In this document: positions 35,324-44,898 of the stretch, piece after piece
Layout: every line of letters begins with the position of its first letter
How positions within the stretch are numbered: the first letter of the stretch is position 1
Assembly (NCBI RefSeq): GCF_015221995.1
Contig: NZ_JADFFM010000001.1
Location: forward strand, 1,364,001-1,428,000
Direction of reading: 5' to 3'
Length of the DNA: 64,000 nucleotides
Source: Mucilaginibacter boryungensis
Lineage (GTDB): Bacteria > Bacteroidota > Bacteroidia > Sphingobacteriales > Sphingobacteriaceae
Position numbers and translations under genes: made by a program
Notes under the pieces: generated by a model
Seen by the model: only the letters and a program-made list of their open reading frames with translations
Databases searched by the model: none
Told to the model about the DNA's origin: nothing

Positions 35324-36637
35324 ATGAAGAAACAACTGTTCACTTTTGTATTTGCTGTGCTTAGCCAGTTAATGTATGCGCAAACTTATACGCCAACCAC
35401 TGCAAACCTGGAAAGCCGTAAGGTATTTGAAGATATGCGTTTCGGGATGTTTATTCACTGGGGGCCTTTTAGCATCCCGGGCTCGGGTGAGTGGGTAATG
35501 AATCAAAGGAATATAACAGTAAAAAATTATACCCGGCTGGAAGATTTTTTTAACCCCATTAGTTTTGATGCGGCAAAATATGTGAGCACAGCCAAAAGCG
35601 CGGGTATGAAATACATTACCTTAATTACCCGGCATCACGATGGTTTTAGCATGTGGGATACAAAATATTCCGACTTCAATATTATGCATACCCCTTACAA
35701 AAAGGATATTGTTAAACTCATAGCCGACGAATGCCACAAACAAGGCATAAAGCTGGTATTATATTATTCCTTACTGGATTGGCGACGAGACGATTATTCA
35801 TACTGGACAGGCAATACCGGGCAGGGGACCGGCAGGACTGTACATGGCGACTGGAACAACTACATTAAGTTTATGAAAAACCAGCTTACCGAGCTTTTAA
35901 CCAATTATGGTGAAATAGAAGGCATTTGGTTTGACGGTTACTGGGACCAGGTAAAAAAGGGGACAAAAGAACCACAAGTTGACTGGCATACTGCCGAGAT
36001 ATATACCCTGATACATAAGCTTCAGCCTAAATGCCTGGTAGGCAACAACCACCACAGCACACCTTTGCCCGGCGAAGATTTCCAGATGTTCGAAAAAGAT
36101 TTGCCTGGTGGCAATACAACCGGCTTTGGTGGGGCCGCAGCATCTTCATTACCTTTAGAAACCTGCGAAACCATGAACGATTCGTGGGGCTTTAATATTA
36201 CCGATACGAAATATAAATCGGTACCATCACTTATTCATTACATGGTTAACGCAGCGGGGTATAACGCTAATTTTTTACTTAACATTGGCCCTATGCCCAA
36301 TGGCGCTATCCAGCCAGAGTTTATAGATACATTAAAAAATGTTGGCCAATGGATGAAAGCGAACGGCGCTACTATTTATGGCACACGCGGTAACCTGATA
36401 CCTCAACAAAGTTGGGGTACAGTTACCATGAAGAATAAAACTATATACGTGCATATTTTAAAACCGGTAGGTAATAAACCTGTATATATTCCGAACATCA
36501 CGCAAAAGGTGTTAACTGCGATGCTGTTCGGCAATAAGCATAAGGTAAGATATGAACAGCAAAACGGTGGAGTTACCTTATATTTGGATGATGTTGTCCC
36601 TGATAAAATAGACACCATAATCCAGCTTGAAATTTAA
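35324..36637 (+). CDS. Alpha-L-fucosidase, GH29, exported
   Basis: A 437-residue enzyme with a signal peptide (cleavage near MYAQ, residue 20). RFGMFIHWGPFSIPG near 40, YITLITRHHDGFSMWDTKYSDFN near 95 and GIWFDGYWD with nucleophile Asp204 are the GH29 hallmarks. It would release fucose from glycans in the periplasm or outside. The CocE-type hydrolase follows after 21 bases and may be co-transcribed. A C-terminal sandwich domain appears short, as usual in bacterial single-barrel GH29. Confidence 0.93.
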   Translation: MKKQLFTFVFAVLSQLMYAQTYTPTTANLESRKVFEDMRFGMFIHWGPFSIPGSGEWVMNQRNITVKNYTRLEDFFNPISFDAAKYVSTAKSAGMKYITLITRHHDGFSMWDTKYSDFNIMHTPYKKDIVKLIADECHKQGIKLVLYYSLLDWRRDDYSYWTGNTGQGTGRTVHGDWNNYIKFMKNQLTELLTNYGEIEGIWFDGYWDQVKKGTKEPQVDWHTAEIYTLIHKLQPKCLVGNNHHSTPLPGEDFQMFEKDLPGGNTTGFGGAAASSLPLETCETMNDSWGFNITDTKYKSVPSLIHYMVNAAGYNANFLLNIGPMPNGAIQPEFIDTLKNVGQWMKANGATIYGTRGNLIPQQSWGTVTMKNKTIYVHILKPVGNKPVYIPNITQKVLTAMLFGNKHKVRYEQQNGGVTLYLDDVVPDKIDTIIQLEI

Positions 36638-36658
36638 AGTGTACAGACTTAGCCTTAT

Positions 36659-38503
36659 ATGAAAAAAATACTTCTGTTTGCAATTATCTGTTTACCTATT
36701 ATAGCCAACGCCCAAAATCCAGATTCGGCCTGGTTTGTAAATAATTACGTTAAAAAGGAAGTGACTATTCCCATGCGGGATGGTGTTAAGCTTTTTACTT
36801 CCATCTACATGCCGAAGGACCAGTCAGAGAAACATCCCATATTGCTTACCCGCACACCTTATTCCGTGGCGCCATATGGTGCGGCATACAGGTCTTACTG
36901 GCGTAGTTATATGATGCGTTACTGCCGCGAAGGTTATATTATGGTTAACCAGGATATTCGCGGTAAATATATGAGCGAAGGGATATTTGAAGTTGTGCGC
37001 CCTTTCAATCCCAATAAAAAAACCAACAAGGATATTGATGAGGCAAGCGATAGTTACGATACTATTGACTGGCTGGTAAAAAACATAGACAACAACAACG
37101 GTAACGTTGGCGGAATAGGCATATCATTTCCAGGCTTTTATGCTACCATGATAGCGCTAAGCGGGCACCCCGCATTAAAGGCTGTTAGCCCGCAGGCACC
37201 GGTTACCGACCGCTTTTTTGGTGATGATGACCATCATAACGGTGTGCTGATGCTAATGGATGCCTTTGATTTTCATGTGGGGTATGGTTTTAGTGCACCA
37301 AGCAGGGCGCCTTCCACAAAGGGGGCCAGGGGTATTAATATCCGTTTGCAGGATAATTATGATTATTATTTAAAAATGGGCGCTATGCCCAATTTTACCA
37401 AAATGAGCGGCGACACCATGAAGTTTTGGAGCGATATGATGAATCATCCAAATTTGGATGCCTGGTGGAAAGCCCGTGATGCCCGCAGCGGGATAAAAAA
37501 CGTAAAACCAGCTATGCTAATAACCGGCGGATTATTTGATGCTGAAGATGGTTACGGCGCCTGGCATACTTACGATGCCTTAGTTAAGCAAAGCCCTGCA
37601 ACAAACAGCAAATTAATAATGGGCCCATGGTACCATGGCCAATGGGCCAGTAATAATGGTACCCGTTTGGGTAATGTGCAATTTGGCAGCAATACCTCTG
37701 TTTACTATCAAAATATGGAAGTGCCGTTTTTTAATTACTATTTAAACGGTAAGGGAAGCGATACGTTAAGCAAAGCGACTATCTTTTTTTCAGGCGAGAA
37801 TAAATGGCGCAGGTTTTCTCAATGGCCGGTGGCAGGTATCAAGCCTACGCCAATTTATCTTGAGGAAAATGGGAAACTGTCGTTTAAGGCAGCAAACAGT
37901 ACAAAACCTACTTTTGATAGTTATGTAAGCGATCCTGCTAAACCCGTTCCGTATGCTGAGAAAGTGCATGCATCGCGCACACGTGAGTATATGGATGACG
38001 ATCAGCGTTTTACAGCCCGCCGTACAGATGTGCTGACTTATGACAGTGGGATATTAGCAGATGATATTACCCTTGCCGGCCCTGTAGTCGCCGATTTGAT
38101 GGTTAGCCTTTCAAACACCGATGCGGATTTTGTAGTAAAACTAATAGACGTTTTCCCGGATGATACACCGGTTGATCCTGTTACTAAATATCCCATGGGC
38201 GGTTACCAAATGCTGGTACGCGCTGAGATTATGCGCGGCAAATTCAGAAACAGCTTTGCTAAGCCCGAACCATTTGTGCCCGATAAGCCAACACAGGTAA
38301 AATATACCTTACCCGATGTTGCGCATACCTTTAAAAAGGGACATAAAATAATGATACAGGTGCAAAGCACCTGGTTCCCGTTAACAGACAGGAACCCGCA
38401 GCAATTTGTTGATATCAACCACGCAAAAGATACCGACTTTGTAAAGGAAACAATTAAGGTTTATCATAACAGTTCCAAAATCATACTGCCGGTTATTCAA
38501 TAG
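36659..38503 (+). CDS. CocE/NonD-family alpha/beta hydrolase (S15-like), exported
   Basis: A 614-residue exported protein (signal peptide ending near ANAQ, residue 19) of the X-Pro dipeptidyl-peptidase/CocE group. The nucleophile is Ser156 in GIGISFPGFYATM; an Asp-containing LITGGLFDAEDGYG and GPWYHGQW supply the rest of the triad region; the C-terminal half is a jelly-roll (VADLMVSLSNTDADFVVKLIDVFPD). Family members are acylases, cocaine esterase-like enzymes or peptidases. The substrate is unknown. Confidence 0.9.
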   Translation: MKKILLFAIICLPIIANAQNPDSAWFVNNYVKKEVTIPMRDGVKLFTSIYMPKDQSEKHPILLTRTPYSVAPYGAAYRSYWRSYMMRYCREGYIMVNQDIRGKYMSEGIFEVVRPFNPNKKTNKDIDEASDSYDTIDWLVKNIDNNNGNVGGIGISFPGFYATMIALSGHPALKAVSPQAPVTDRFFGDDDHHNGVLMLMDAFDFHVGYGFSAPSRAPSTKGARGINIRLQDNYDYYLKMGAMPNFTKMSGDTMKFWSDMMNHPNLDAWWKARDARSGIKNVKPAMLITGGLFDAEDGYGAWHTYDALVKQSPATNSKLIMGPWYHGQWASNNGTRLGNVQFGSNTSVYYQNMEVPFFNYYLNGKGSDTLSKATIFFSGENKWRRFSQWPVAGIKPTPIYLEENGKLSFKAANSTKPTFDSYVSDPAKPVPYAEKVHASRTREYMDDDQRFTARRTDVLTYDSGILADDITLAGPVVADLMVSLSNTDADFVVKLIDVFPDDTPVDPVTKYPMGGYQMLVRAEIMRGKFRNSFAKPEPFVPDKPTQVKYTLPDVAHTFKKGHKIMIQVQSTWFPLTDRNPQQFVDINHAKDTDFVKETIKVYHNSSKIILPVIQ

Positions 38504-38519
38504 TATCCACAGTTATTTA

Positions 38520-38873
38520 TTAGCTTTCGTGCAAGCTTAACCGGTTGCCATCGGGGTCAATCACCGCCGCGAATTTCCCCCAGGGTGTTTGGTCTATTTT
38601 ACCTACTGGTATGCCTTTAGCAGTTAGCTCTGCAATTTCGTTAGTGAGGTTATCTGTTTTAATTACAAGTCCATTAATACAACCCGGCGGCATATTATCA
38701 AACCAGGTAACCAGGGTAATGCTTACATTACTGTCGGGAAGCCCAAGCTGTATCCATTTCTTATCAGCTTCAAATGTGGCTTCTGCCAATAAGTTGAATC
38801 CTAATTGCAGGTAAAACTCTTTTGACCGCGCCTGGTCGGTTACCGGTATGGAAATAATTTCAATTGATTTCAT
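38520..38873 (-). CDS. VOC-family (glyoxalase/bleomycin resistance fold) protein
   Basis: A 117-residue protein with the two beta-alpha-beta-beta-beta modules of the vicinal oxygen chelate fold: IEIISIPVTDQARSKEFYLQLGF at the N-terminus and WGKFAAVIDPDGNRLSLHES at the end. Only a C-terminal region Glu/His is retained as a possible metal ligand, so catalysis is uncertain. It is the last gene of the ArsR/SRPBCC operon, 18 bases after the preceding stop. Confidence 0.88.
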   Translation of the reverse strand: MKSIEIISIPVTDQARSKEFYLQLGFNLLAEATFEADKKWIQLGLPDSNVSITLVTWFDNMPPGCINGLVIKTDNLTNEIAELTAKGIPVGKIDQTPWGKFAAVIDPDGNRLSLHES

Positions 38874-38891
38874 AGATGTTTATTTAGTTAT

Positions 38892-39368
38892 TTAGCAATC
38901 AGCAGGTACATTTTCAGAGGTATGAATGCCTTGCACATAATTATTTAACACTATTTTAAATCGCCTGGCAATGCCATTTCTCCAGCCACTGCCCATAAAT
39001 ATACTGGCCAGGTAGTTATGGAAACCTTTAAAGCCTTTCTGTTCAAGTAATAGTTCGGTACCGCCATTTTTGGCTTCCAGTGTCCAGATTACCCGGGTGT
39101 CAAGCTTAATAACTCCCGGTTTTGGCCCGCCTTTCCATGAATAGGCGAGTTTTTTAGAAGGTACCAATTCCAGCACTTCGCAATAAACCGTACCGTCAAA
39201 TCCCATTTTGGGTATTGGTTTGCTATGGAAATTAAACTTGTGACCAACAATTGGCTTAAAATCGTTTTTCATTAGCCACTGGCTAAGCAGGGTAGGGTCG
39301 GTTAAGCACTCCCAAACTTTTTGAGGTGGATGTGCTAAAAACCATCTTATGTGGATATCACGCTCCAT
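38892..39368 (-). CDS. SRPBCC/AHSA1-domain protein, copy C
   Basis: A 158-residue START-like hydrophobic-pocket protein: FLAHPPQKVWECLTD at the start and RVIWTLEAKNGGTELLLEQKGF in the middle are AHSA1-family signatures. The segment QWLMKNDFKPIVGHKF is nearly identical to that of the copy at 40164-40616, so the two are paralogues from a local duplication. The function is unknown; ligand binding or chaperone-like activity is expected in the family. It is 6 bases downstream of copy B. Confidence 0.9.
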   Translation of the reverse strand: MERDIHIRWFLAHPPQKVWECLTDPTLLSQWLMKNDFKPIVGHKFNFHSKPIPKMGFDGTVYCEVLELVPSKKLAYSWKGGPKPGVIKLDTRVIWTLEAKNGGTELLLEQKGFKGFHNYLASIFMGSGWRNGIARRFKIVLNNYVQGIHTSENVPADC

Positions 39369-39374
39369 ATTTAA

Positions 39375-39845
39375 CTATACTTCGGTTTTTACCAAAACAT
39401 CACTCTTTAAATGCGGCTGACCTTTCCCTGTGGTAATAAAGTTTTGTAAGCTATGCTGCAGGAAATAGTTCCAGCCTTTAAAGCAGTCGGTATAACATTC
39501 ACTCTCAGGGACTAAACCAATATGGGTGAAATGCAATAGCGTTTTGTCCTGTTTTTTAGAAATCTCAAAGGAAATTTGAGTGCCGGTCCATTCATTTTTA
39601 TCGTTGAGAAAACTTAAATAGCTTTCGGTAACCAGCCATTCCACTTTTTTGTTAGGGATTACTTCCGTTAGCTTCTGTTTGGAATAGTGCATATCTGCAA
39701 AACGGACCTCAAATTCATCGTTCAGGTTTTCTGAATGTCCTTTAAAATCTTCCGACCACCAGGCGCGGATATCGTTAATGGCATGAAATACTTCCTCCGG
39801 GGTTTGGTCTACGATGAGCGTAGTTGTGAAATCTTGTGTGTTCAT
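39375..39845 (-). CDS. SRPBCC/AHSA1-domain protein, copy B
   Basis: A 156-residue SRPBCC protein starting with [29 protein letters not shown] and containing [28 protein letters not shown]. This WW/GLVP form is a distinct subfamily from copies A and C, so it is not a recent duplicate of them. It lies 14 bases after the ArsR stop in the same operon. Confidence 0.9.
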   Translation of the reverse strand: MNTQDFTTTLIVDQTPEEVFHAINDIRAWWSEDFKGHSENLNDEFEVRFADMHYSKQKLTEVIPNKKVEWLVTESYLSFLNDKNEWTGTQISFEISKKQDKTLLHFTHIGLVPESECYTDCFKGWNYFLQHSLQNFITTGKGQPHLKSDVLVKTEV

Positions 39846-39859
39846 GGTTTTATAAATAC

Positions 39860-40195
39860 TTAGTTTGGTAATTCGTTATTTAATAAAGTTTCCAGTTTTT
39901 TCAGTTTCGATGTCCAGAACCCGTCGAAATAGGAGATCCATTTCTGTAGTTCGCTAAAGCCATCCTGTTTTAATGTACAATACCTTTCGCGGCCAACATC
40001 CTGAATGGAAATAAAACCGGCGGTATACAATATTTTTATATGCTTTGAAACAGCAGGGCGGCTCATATCAAAATTTTCGGCCAGGCTGTTAATGGTCATA
40101 CTATCTTCAGATAACAGCATTAACATTTTACGCCTGCTCGCATCGGCTACTACCTGGAAAGTATCAAGCGTTGGTATTGGCATGGGTTTCAGCAT
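39860..40195 (-). CDS. ArsR-family transcriptional regulator
   Basis: A 111-residue winged-helix repressor. [36 protein letters not shown] forms the HTH and [13 protein letters not shown] the wing. No metal-binding ELCVCDL-type motif is visible, so it belongs to the non-metal ArsR group often found with AHSA1 genes. The start at 40195 overlaps the end of copy A by 32 bases; ATG 40183 is an alternative. It probably controls its own operon through the two dyads at 40622-40665. Confidence 0.9.
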   Translation of the reverse strand: MLKPMPIPTLDTFQVVADASRRKMLMLLSEDSMTINSLAENFDMSRPAVSKHIKILYTAGFISIQDVGRERYCTLKQDGFSELQKWISYFDGFWTSKLKKLETLLNNELPN

Positions 40196-40616
40196 TTAAG
40201 TTAGTACCAATTTTGGTCATGTGTTTCAACCAGCCTTCCTGCATAGAGTTGAACAATGGCAGGTTTTCCATTATTTTGAAGCCATTATGCTCCAAAAGCA
40301 ATTCGGTGCCACCTTCTTTTGGTATCAATGTCCAGTTTACCACCGAATCGACATTTACGCCACCGTTTATCGAATAGCATTGCCAAGTGTAAGCAAGACG
40401 CTCATAGGGTTTTACTTCAGTAACAGTGCAGTCAATTACTCCGCTAAAATCTATGTCAGCGCTGCATCCGGCCGTAAATTGAAACTTGTGACCTACAATA
40501 GGTTTGAAATTGTTTTTCATTAACCATAATTGAATTAGGTCAGCATTAGTAAGATACTCCCAAACGGCCTTTGGCGGGTGGGCGAAGAATAATTGATGTT
40601 TAATTTTTTGTGCCAT
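40164..40616 (-). CDS. SRPBCC/AHSA1-domain protein, copy A
   Basis: A 150-residue AHSA1-type protein: HQLFFAHPPKAVWEYLTN, LWLMKNNFKPIVGHKF and NWTLIPKEGGTELLLEHNGF match copy C closely. It is the first gene of the five-gene operon and overlaps the ArsR start, implying coupled translation. A well-formed promoter with operators lies directly upstream, leaving a 5' untranslated region of only about 15-20 bases. Confidence 0.9.
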   Translation of the reverse strand: MAQKIKHQLFFAHPPKAVWEYLTNADLIQLWLMKNNFKPIVGHKFQFTAGCSADIDFSGVIDCTVTEVKPYERLAYTWQCYSINGGVNVDSVVNWTLIPKEGGTELLLEHNGFKIMENLPLFNSMQEGWLKHMTKIGTNLNAETHANTNA

Positions 40617-40621
40617 AATAT

Positions 40622-40670
40622 GTAACTTGTAAGTTACTCAAATGTATAAGTAACTTTTGGGTTACGCAAA
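40622..40670 (-). promoter_or_regulatory. Promoter and twin operators of the ArsR/SRPBCC operon
   Basis: On the minus strand, TTTG at 40670-40667 (-33), 20 bases, then TACATTTG at 40646-40639 (-7) match the Bacteroidota promoter consensus. The perfect dyad GTAACTT-GT-AAGTTAC (40622-40637) lies just past the -7 box over the expected start of transcription. The related GTAACTT-TT-GGGTTAC (40650-40665) fills the spacer, 28 bases away. ArsR binding here would block the polymerase. Confidence 0.75.
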
Positions 40671-40753
40671 TTTTTTTCAAAAAAATTTATAATGCCTAAA
40701 AAAGTATATCGGCTATATTAAGTTTATTAATGAAATGGCTGTAACCGGATGCT

Positions 40754-41785
40754 TTATTTTTGCGTTGATGTGCGGATGATAAGCTTAGGTTTAATGCTGA
40801 TAGTTTTATTTACATTACTACTATTACCCATTTTATTGTCCATTTGGTCGAAATAAGAATTGGCTATAGTTTTGCCCATTTCCATGCTATATTGGTCGAT
40901 AGTGGTAATTGATGGGCTGGTAATACTGGTAAAGTCCTCATTCGAATAACCGCATATGCCTAATTCATCAGGCACCTTAATGCCAATAGCTGTAGCCACC
41001 TCCAAAACACCAAGGGCAGAGAAATCATCTCTTGATGCAAATATGGCATCCGGCGGGTTCGGCAGACTTAATAATTTACGGACAGCCTCAGTTCCTAGCT
41101 CTTTTGTTTTCGCATTAGCTACTATCAACTCGTCTATAACAGGCAGGCCGCTTGTTTTTAAAGCATTAAGGTAGCCGGCTTTACGTTCGCGAAATACATG
41201 CAGGTTTTGCGGCCCCTCAAGCAAGGCTATGCGTTTGTATCCCTGGCCTACCATATGCAGCACAGCTTCCATTGAAGCTTGCTCATTAGCGTTGATCACC
41301 TTAAGCGTTTCAAGGTTATCGGCCACACGGTCAAACTGGATAAGCTGGATATGATGATCTATTACGTTTTGCAAGTGGGTATAATCGCTACCCTCGGCCG
41401 AAACTGATATAACAATACAATCTACATGCTGGTTTATCAGCGTGTTAATACATTGTACCTCTTTATCATGTAATTCATTAGACTGGCATATCACTAAATT
41501 ATAACCCCGCTGATAAGTAACTGCCTCAATCCCTGCAATTACGTTGGAGAAAAAGTTTTGGTTAATGCGGGGTACCACAACACCAATAGTTTGCGATTTG
41601 CCTTTGCGTAAATTTGAAGCCAGCGTATTAGGCTTGTACTTCATTTCAGCAGCTGTTTTTAATATCAGCTGCCTGGTGTTTTCGTTAACGTTTTTATTAT
41701 TGCTCAACGCACGCGAAACCGACGAAGCTGTTAAATTCAGTTTTCTGGCAATGTCGTAAATGGTAACTCTCTTTTTAGGATTCAT
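40754..41785 (-). CDS. LacI-family transcriptional regulator (probable xylose regulator)
   Basis: A 343-residue regulator with an N-terminal HTH (VTIYDIARKLNLTASSVSRALSNN, residues 7-30), a hinge helix ending near TLASNLRKG and a periplasmic-binding-protein-like sugar domain (TIGVVVPRINQNFFS). It is transcribed divergently from xylB-xylA, and a CAATCGATTG palindrome overlaps the xylB -33 box, so xylose-related control of that operon is likely. The effector is inferred from neighbours only. Confidence 0.9.
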   Translation of the reverse strand: MNPKKRVTIYDIARKLNLTASSVSRALSNNKNVNENTRQLILKTAAEMKYKPNTLASNLRKGKSQTIGVVVPRINQNFFSNVIAGIEAVTYQRGYNLVICQSNELHDKEVQCINTLINQHVDCIVISVSAEGSDYTHLQNVIDHHIQLIQFDRVADNLETLKVINANEQASMEAVLHMVGQGYKRIALLEGPQNLHVFRERKAGYLNALKTSGLPVIDELIVANAKTKELGTEAVRKLLSLPNPPDAIFASRDDFSALGVLEVATAIGIKVPDELGICGYSNEDFTSITSPSITTIDQYSMEMGKTIANSYFDQMDNKMGNSSNVNKTISIKPKLIIRTSTQK

Positions 41786-41829
41786 GTTCGTTGTGTAATA
41801 TTAAAAAAAAATAAAGAAATATTTTTTTA

Positions 41830-41867
41830 CAATCGATTGCATAGCAGAAAAATTAAAATTACTTTCG
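41830..41867 (+). promoter_or_regulatory. xylB promoter with overlapping LacI-type operator
   Basis: CAATCGATTG (41830-41839) is a perfect 10-base palindrome of the LacI/CRE kind. Its last three bases TTG (41837-41839) form the -33 element; exactly 20 bases later TACTTTCG (41860-41867) is a -7 box. Repressor on the operator would cover the -33 element. The ATG of xylB is 59 bases after the -7 box. Confidence 0.7.
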
Positions 41868-41926
41868 TAGGTGTTATGCCATTATTAAGCCTTTCAAAAT
41901 AAAAAAGAGGAATACCCATTACATAT

Positions 41927-43411
41927 ATGTTACTATTAGGAATTGATATTGGCACTTCATCGGTGAAGGTTTCGGTGGTTGATCCGTCAACGCAAAAAGC
42001 ATTGGCATCGGCGCAGTATCCCGATACGGAATCGCCTATTTTATCGCAGCATCCCGGTTGGGCCGAACAATCGCCTGATATGTGGTGGGACCAGGCCCGG
42101 CAAGCTTTAAAAAAATGCCATGCCAGTGGGAAATATAATCCTTTTGATATTTCGGCTATCGGTATTGCTTACCAAATGCATGGCCTGGTGCTGGTAGATG
42201 AAGATCAAAACGCGTTGCGCGATAGCATAATCTGGTGCGATAGCCGAGCGGTTGAAATTGGCGATAAGGCGTTTGATGAGATCGGTCACGATATCTGTCT
42301 TTCTCATTTTCTGAATTCGCCGGGGAATTTTACGGCAGCCAAACTGGCCTGGGTAAAACAGAACGAACCGCATATATATGCTAAAATAGATAAGATCATG
42401 CTCCCCGGCGATTATATCGCCATGAAGCTAACCGGCGAAATTACTACATCAGTATCTGCATTATCTGAAGGCATATTTTTTGATTTTCTGAATAACCGCC
42501 TGTCAGATACCATATTGGATTATTTTGGCTTTAGCGCCGGTCTGTTCCCTGAAATAAAACCGGTATTCGCTGTCCATGGCAAATTGCGGTCATCCATAGC
42601 TGAAAAACTGGCCCTGAAAACGGGCATTCCGGTAGCTTATAAAGCTGGCGACCAACCCAATAATGCCTTGTCGTTAAATGTGTTAAAGCCAGGCGAAGTA
42701 GCCGCTACAGCAGGAACATCGGGGGTAATTTATGGAATAAGTGATCAGTTGACCTACGACCCGCAATCGCGCGTGAACACTTTCGCGCATGTAAATTATA
42801 CCGAAACACAAAAACGTTTAGGCGTACTGTTATGTATAAATGGGACGGGCAGTCTTAACCGCTGGACTAAAAATATAGCAGGTTCAAGCATAGGCTATAA
42901 CGAAATGAACGCACTGGCTAAGCAAGCCCCTTTAGGTAGCGATGGTTTGCGGATATTACCGTTTGGTAATGGGGCCGAGCGTATGTTGAACAATAAGCAG
43001 GTAGGCGTCCATCTTCACCATATCGATCTTAATTTGCACACACAGGCACATATATTTCGCGCTGTGCAGGAAGGTATTGCCTGTGCATTCCGTTACGGGC
43101 TGGATATTATGCGCGAAAATAACATGAAACCAACTGTGATACGAGCCGGTAAAGCCAACCTGTTTTTAAGCGACCTTTTTACCGAGGCTTTTGTAAATGT
43201 AACCGGCGTACCGGTAGAACTTTACGAAAACGACGGTAGTGTGGGTGCAGCGTTAGGCGCTGGCATTGGAGCGGAAATATTCAGTACGCCTGAGGAGGCA
43301 TTTTCGCAAATAAAAAGTATTAAAACAGTAGCGCCATCAACCAATGGATATGAAACCGTTTATGGTGAGTGGAAGGAATTATTAGCAGCACAATTGAATA
43401 ATTATAGATAA
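41927..43411 (+). CDS. xylB: Xylulokinase
   Basis: A 494-residue FGGY-family kinase. [17 protein letters not shown] at the N-terminus, [19 protein letters not shown] near 44, [11 protein letters not shown] near 83 and [31 protein letters not shown] near 240-270 are typical of xylulokinase. It phosphorylates D-xylulose at O5, the step after xylose isomerase. The xylA gene follows after 11 bases. Confidence 0.93.
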   Translation: MLLLGIDIGTSSVKVSVVDPSTQKALASAQYPDTESPILSQHPGWAEQSPDMWWDQARQALKKCHASGKYNPFDISAIGIAYQMHGLVLVDEDQNALRDSIIWCDSRAVEIGDKAFDEIGHDICLSHFLNSPGNFTAAKLAWVKQNEPHIYAKIDKIMLPGDYIAMKLTGEITTSVSALSEGIFFDFLNNRLSDTILDYFGFSAGLFPEIKPVFAVHGKLRSSIAEKLALKTGIPVAYKAGDQPNNALSLNVLKPGEVAATAGTSGVIYGISDQLTYDPQSRVNTFAHVNYTETQKRLGVLLCINGTGSLNRWTKNIAGSSIGYNEMNALAKQAPLGSDGLRILPFGNGAERMLNNKQVGVHLHHIDLNLHTQAHIFRAVQEGIACAFRYGLDIMRENNMKPTVIRAGKANLFLSDLFTEAFVNVTGVPVELYENDGSVGAALGAGIGAEIFSTPEEAFSQIKSIKTVAPSTNGYETVYGEWKELLAAQLNNYR

Positions 43412-43422
43412 TTATAAATAAA

Positions 43423-44751
43423 ATGAACGTAATAACAGGAGAAAAAGAGTTTTTTAAAGAAATCAACCAGATAAAATACGAAGGCCGCGAAACCGACAAC
43501 CCATTTGCATTTCGTTGGTATGATGCGGGTAGGGTAGTAGCCGGGAAAACCATGGCCGAACACTTGCGCTTTGCCGGTGCTTACTGGCACAGCTTTGTGG
43601 GTAACGGCAGCGACCCGTTTGGCGGGCCGACGCATATATTTCCCTGGGATGTTAAAACCGATGCGGTGGAACGTGCTAAGGACAAAATGGATGCCGCCTT
43701 TGAATTCCTTACCAAAATGAATTTGCCTTACTACTGTTTCCACGATGTTGACGTAGTAGATTACACCGATGATATTAGGGAAAACGACCGCCGCCTGCAG
43801 GCAATGGTTGAATATGCCAAACAGAAACAGGCAGCCAGTGGTGTAAAGTTGCTGTGGGGTACGGCCAACCTGTTCTCGCATAAGCGCTATATGAACGGGG
43901 CATCAACTAACCCCGATTTCCACGTGCTGGCCCACGGCGCGGCTCAGGTAAAGGCGGCATTAGATGCTACTATTGCATTGGGTGGCGAGAACTATGTGTT
44001 TTGGGGTGGTCGCGAAGGCTATATGAGCTTATTGAACACCAATATGAAACGGGAACAGGAGCACCTGGCCAAATTTCTGCATACGGCTAAGGATTACGCC
44101 CGTAAGCAGGGTTTTAAAGGCACTTTCTTTATTGAACCAAAACCTTGCGAGCCAACCAAACACCAGTACGATTATGACGCGGCTACAGTGATCAGCTTTT
44201 TGCAGAAATACGATTTGCTGAACGATTTTAAACTAAACCTTGAAGTAAACCATGCTACTTTAGCAGGGCACACCTTCCAGCACGAGTTGCAGGTAGCTGC
44301 GGATGCGGGCTTGCTGGGATCGATAGACGCTAATCGCGGCGACGCGCAAAATGGCTGGGATACCGACCAGTTCCCCAACGATGTTACCGAGGTTACCGAA
44401 TATATGCTGATCATCCTGCAGGCTGGCGGCTTCCAGGGCGGCGGGATAAACTTCGACGCTAAAATACGCCGGAATTCAACCGATATAGCCGATCTTTTTC
44501 ACGCGCATATAGGCGGAATGGATATTTTTGCCAGGGCGTTGGTAACGGCCGACGAAATACTGCAAAAATCGGATTACAAAAAGATCAGGGCCGGGCGGTA
44601 TGCATCATTTGATAGCGGCAAAGGCCAGGAGTTTGAACAAGGGAAACTATCGCTGGAAGACCTGCGGGAATATGCTATTCAAAACGGCGAACCGGCGGTA
44701 ACAAGCGGCAGGCAGGAGTATTTGGAAAACGTGATAAACAGGTATATTTAA
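43423..44751 (+). CDS. xylA: Xylose isomerase
   Basis: A 442-residue TIM-barrel enzyme of the long (class II) type. YYCFHDVDV near 105 has the active-site His, [17 protein letters not shown] near 188 and [22 protein letters not shown] near 228 hold the metal-binding Glu and Lys, and [15 protein letters not shown] follows. It converts D-xylose to D-xylulose with divalent metal. Such bacteroidal class II enzymes are well known. A terminator follows the stop. Confidence 0.96.
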   Translation: MNVITGEKEFFKEINQIKYEGRETDNPFAFRWYDAGRVVAGKTMAEHLRFAGAYWHSFVGNGSDPFGGPTHIFPWDVKTDAVERAKDKMDAAFEFLTKMNLPYYCFHDVDVVDYTDDIRENDRRLQAMVEYAKQKQAASGVKLLWGTANLFSHKRYMNGASTNPDFHVLAHGAAQVKAALDATIALGGENYVFWGGREGYMSLLNTNMKREQEHLAKFLHTAKDYARKQGFKGTFFIEPKPCEPTKHQYDYDAATVISFLQKYDLLNDFKLNLEVNHATLAGHTFQHELQVAADAGLLGSIDANRGDAQNGWDTDQFPNDVTEVTEYMLIILQAGGFQGGGINFDAKIRRNSTDIADLFHAHIGGMDIFARALVTADEILQKSDYKKIRAGRYASFDSGKGQEFEQGKLSLEDLREYAIQNGEPAVTSGRQEYLENVINRYI

Positions 44752-44773
44752 GATTGCCCACATCATAAAAATT

Positions 44774-44802
44774 TAGCGCTGGCTTTTGGTCAGCGCTTTT
44801 TT
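44774..44802 (+). terminator. Rho-independent terminator after xylA
   Basis: AGCGCTG pairs with CAGCGCT across a nine-base loop and is followed by six T residues, 23 bases past the xylA stop. It ends the xylBA transcript. Confidence 0.85.
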
Positions 44803-44898
44803 ATTGCTGGTATTTTATGGTCTTACCCGTCATTTAATTGTTACAAGCAGGTTTGCCATATCATCGTATATTAGTTAAACCTGTTTTAACTGATCACC

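Noticed and set aside
43402-43881. 159-codon open frame on the minus strand
   Set aside because: It lies fully opposite xylB end and xylA, shows no family pattern, and its composition follows from the coding strand.
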